Origin: Litoreibacter roseus
Lineage (GTDB): Bacteria; Pseudomonadota; Alphaproteobacteria; Rhodobacterales; Rhodobacteraceae
Direction: 5' to 3'
NCBI RefSeq assembly: GCF_009811795.1
Contig: NZ_BLJE01000005.1
Span: 163,938 to 227,937 of the forward strand
Length of the DNA stretch: 64,000 nucleotides
In this document: piece by piece, positions 63,864 to 64,000 of the stretch
Layout: each line of letters begins with the position of its first letter
Position numbering within the stretch: the first letter of the stretch is position 1
Position numbers and translations under genes: made by a program
The notes under the pieces: model-generated
Database searches by the model: none
What the model saw: the letters and a program-made list of their open reading frames with translations, nothing else
Told to the model about the DNA's origin: nothing

Positions 63864-64000
63864 ATGTCCACCACGCACCCGCCGTCTTCTTCGTTTATTT
63901 CTGGGAGTTATGTTGATGCGTCTGGGTATGCGTCGATGTATTGGTCGTCTGTGTCTGATCCTGAGGCGTTTTGGGGGGAGCAGGGCAAGCGGCTGGACTG
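63864..64000 (+). CDS. acetyl/propionyl-CoA synthetase, N-terminal part
   Basis: The first 45 codons of a gene that continues beyond the window. The sequence YASMYWSSVSDPEAFWGEQG then KRLD is the ACS/PrpE N-terminus (xMYxxSVxDPexFW). ATG at 63864 has TAGGAA upstream. It follows the LivF-type gene by 54 nt in the same direction and is probably co-transcribed. Third codon positions here are mostly T or G, unlike the C-rich neighbours. Confidence 0.7.
   Translation, partial: MSTTHPPSSSFISGSYVDASGYASMYWSSVSDPEAFWGEQGKRLD

Overview
The window reads as a chromosomal segment of an alphaproteobacterium of the Rhodobacteraceae (Roseobacter group). The main reasons are a complete Rhodobacter-type gene transfer agent (GTA) cluster between mltG and cysE, a pyruvate dehydrogenase E1-beta with its own lipoyl domain, a bolA/monothiol-glutaredoxin pair after purL, and moderately GC-rich coding DNA. 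There are no insertion sequences, no CRISPR array and no integrase. No gap without a gene exceeds about 300 bases.

Layout. 1-131: terminator-ended candidate small RNA. 0.2-4.6 kb: membrane histidine kinase, purL, bolA, a tiny coupled ORF, grxD. 4.7-13.5 kb: central carbon block (tkt, two gap genes, pgk, an SDR, class I fba) plus a coiled-coil gene and zapA. LacI-type palindromes precede both gap genes and a degenerate one precedes fba. The two GAPDHs differ at the NAD/NADP-discriminating residue. 13.6-17.7 kb: FtsB-like protein and pdhABC behind a perfect 22-bp palindrome. 17.8 kb: cysE.

18.7-33.4 kb (minus strand): full GTA structural operon (g1 to g15 including g3.5 and g10.1, plus a DUF2793 gene). 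It holds terminator-like hairpins with U-runs in its leader, between g2 and g3, and between g8 and g9, and two strong hairpins after the capsid gene. Its leader also has interlocking inverted repeats and a full CtrA-type site. This arrangement suggests the operon is controlled by attenuation or antitermination.

33.7-40.6 kb: mltG, fabF, acpP, fabG and fabD on the minus strand, interrupted by two plus-strand genes (NTF2-like and a single-pass membrane protein). 40.8-44.7 kb: cytochrome b561-YceI fusion, a low-GC EF-Tu-like ORF, yceI, rpsF-rpsR-rplI. 44.8-48.8 kb: polytopic membrane protein, tig, tRNA-Leu(UAG), Hint-domain protein. 48.8-52.3 kb: nnr (NAD(P)HX repair), glnB-glnA behind an NtrC-like site. 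52.4-64 kb: FliM/FliN-like protein, then a probable short-chain carboxylate module. That module comprises a receiver-only regulator, a small membrane protein, an SLC5-histidine kinase of CrbS type, a short-chain acyl-CoA-type XRE regulator, a five-gene HAAT-family ABC transporter, and the start of an acetyl/propionyl-CoA synthetase gene that runs off the window.
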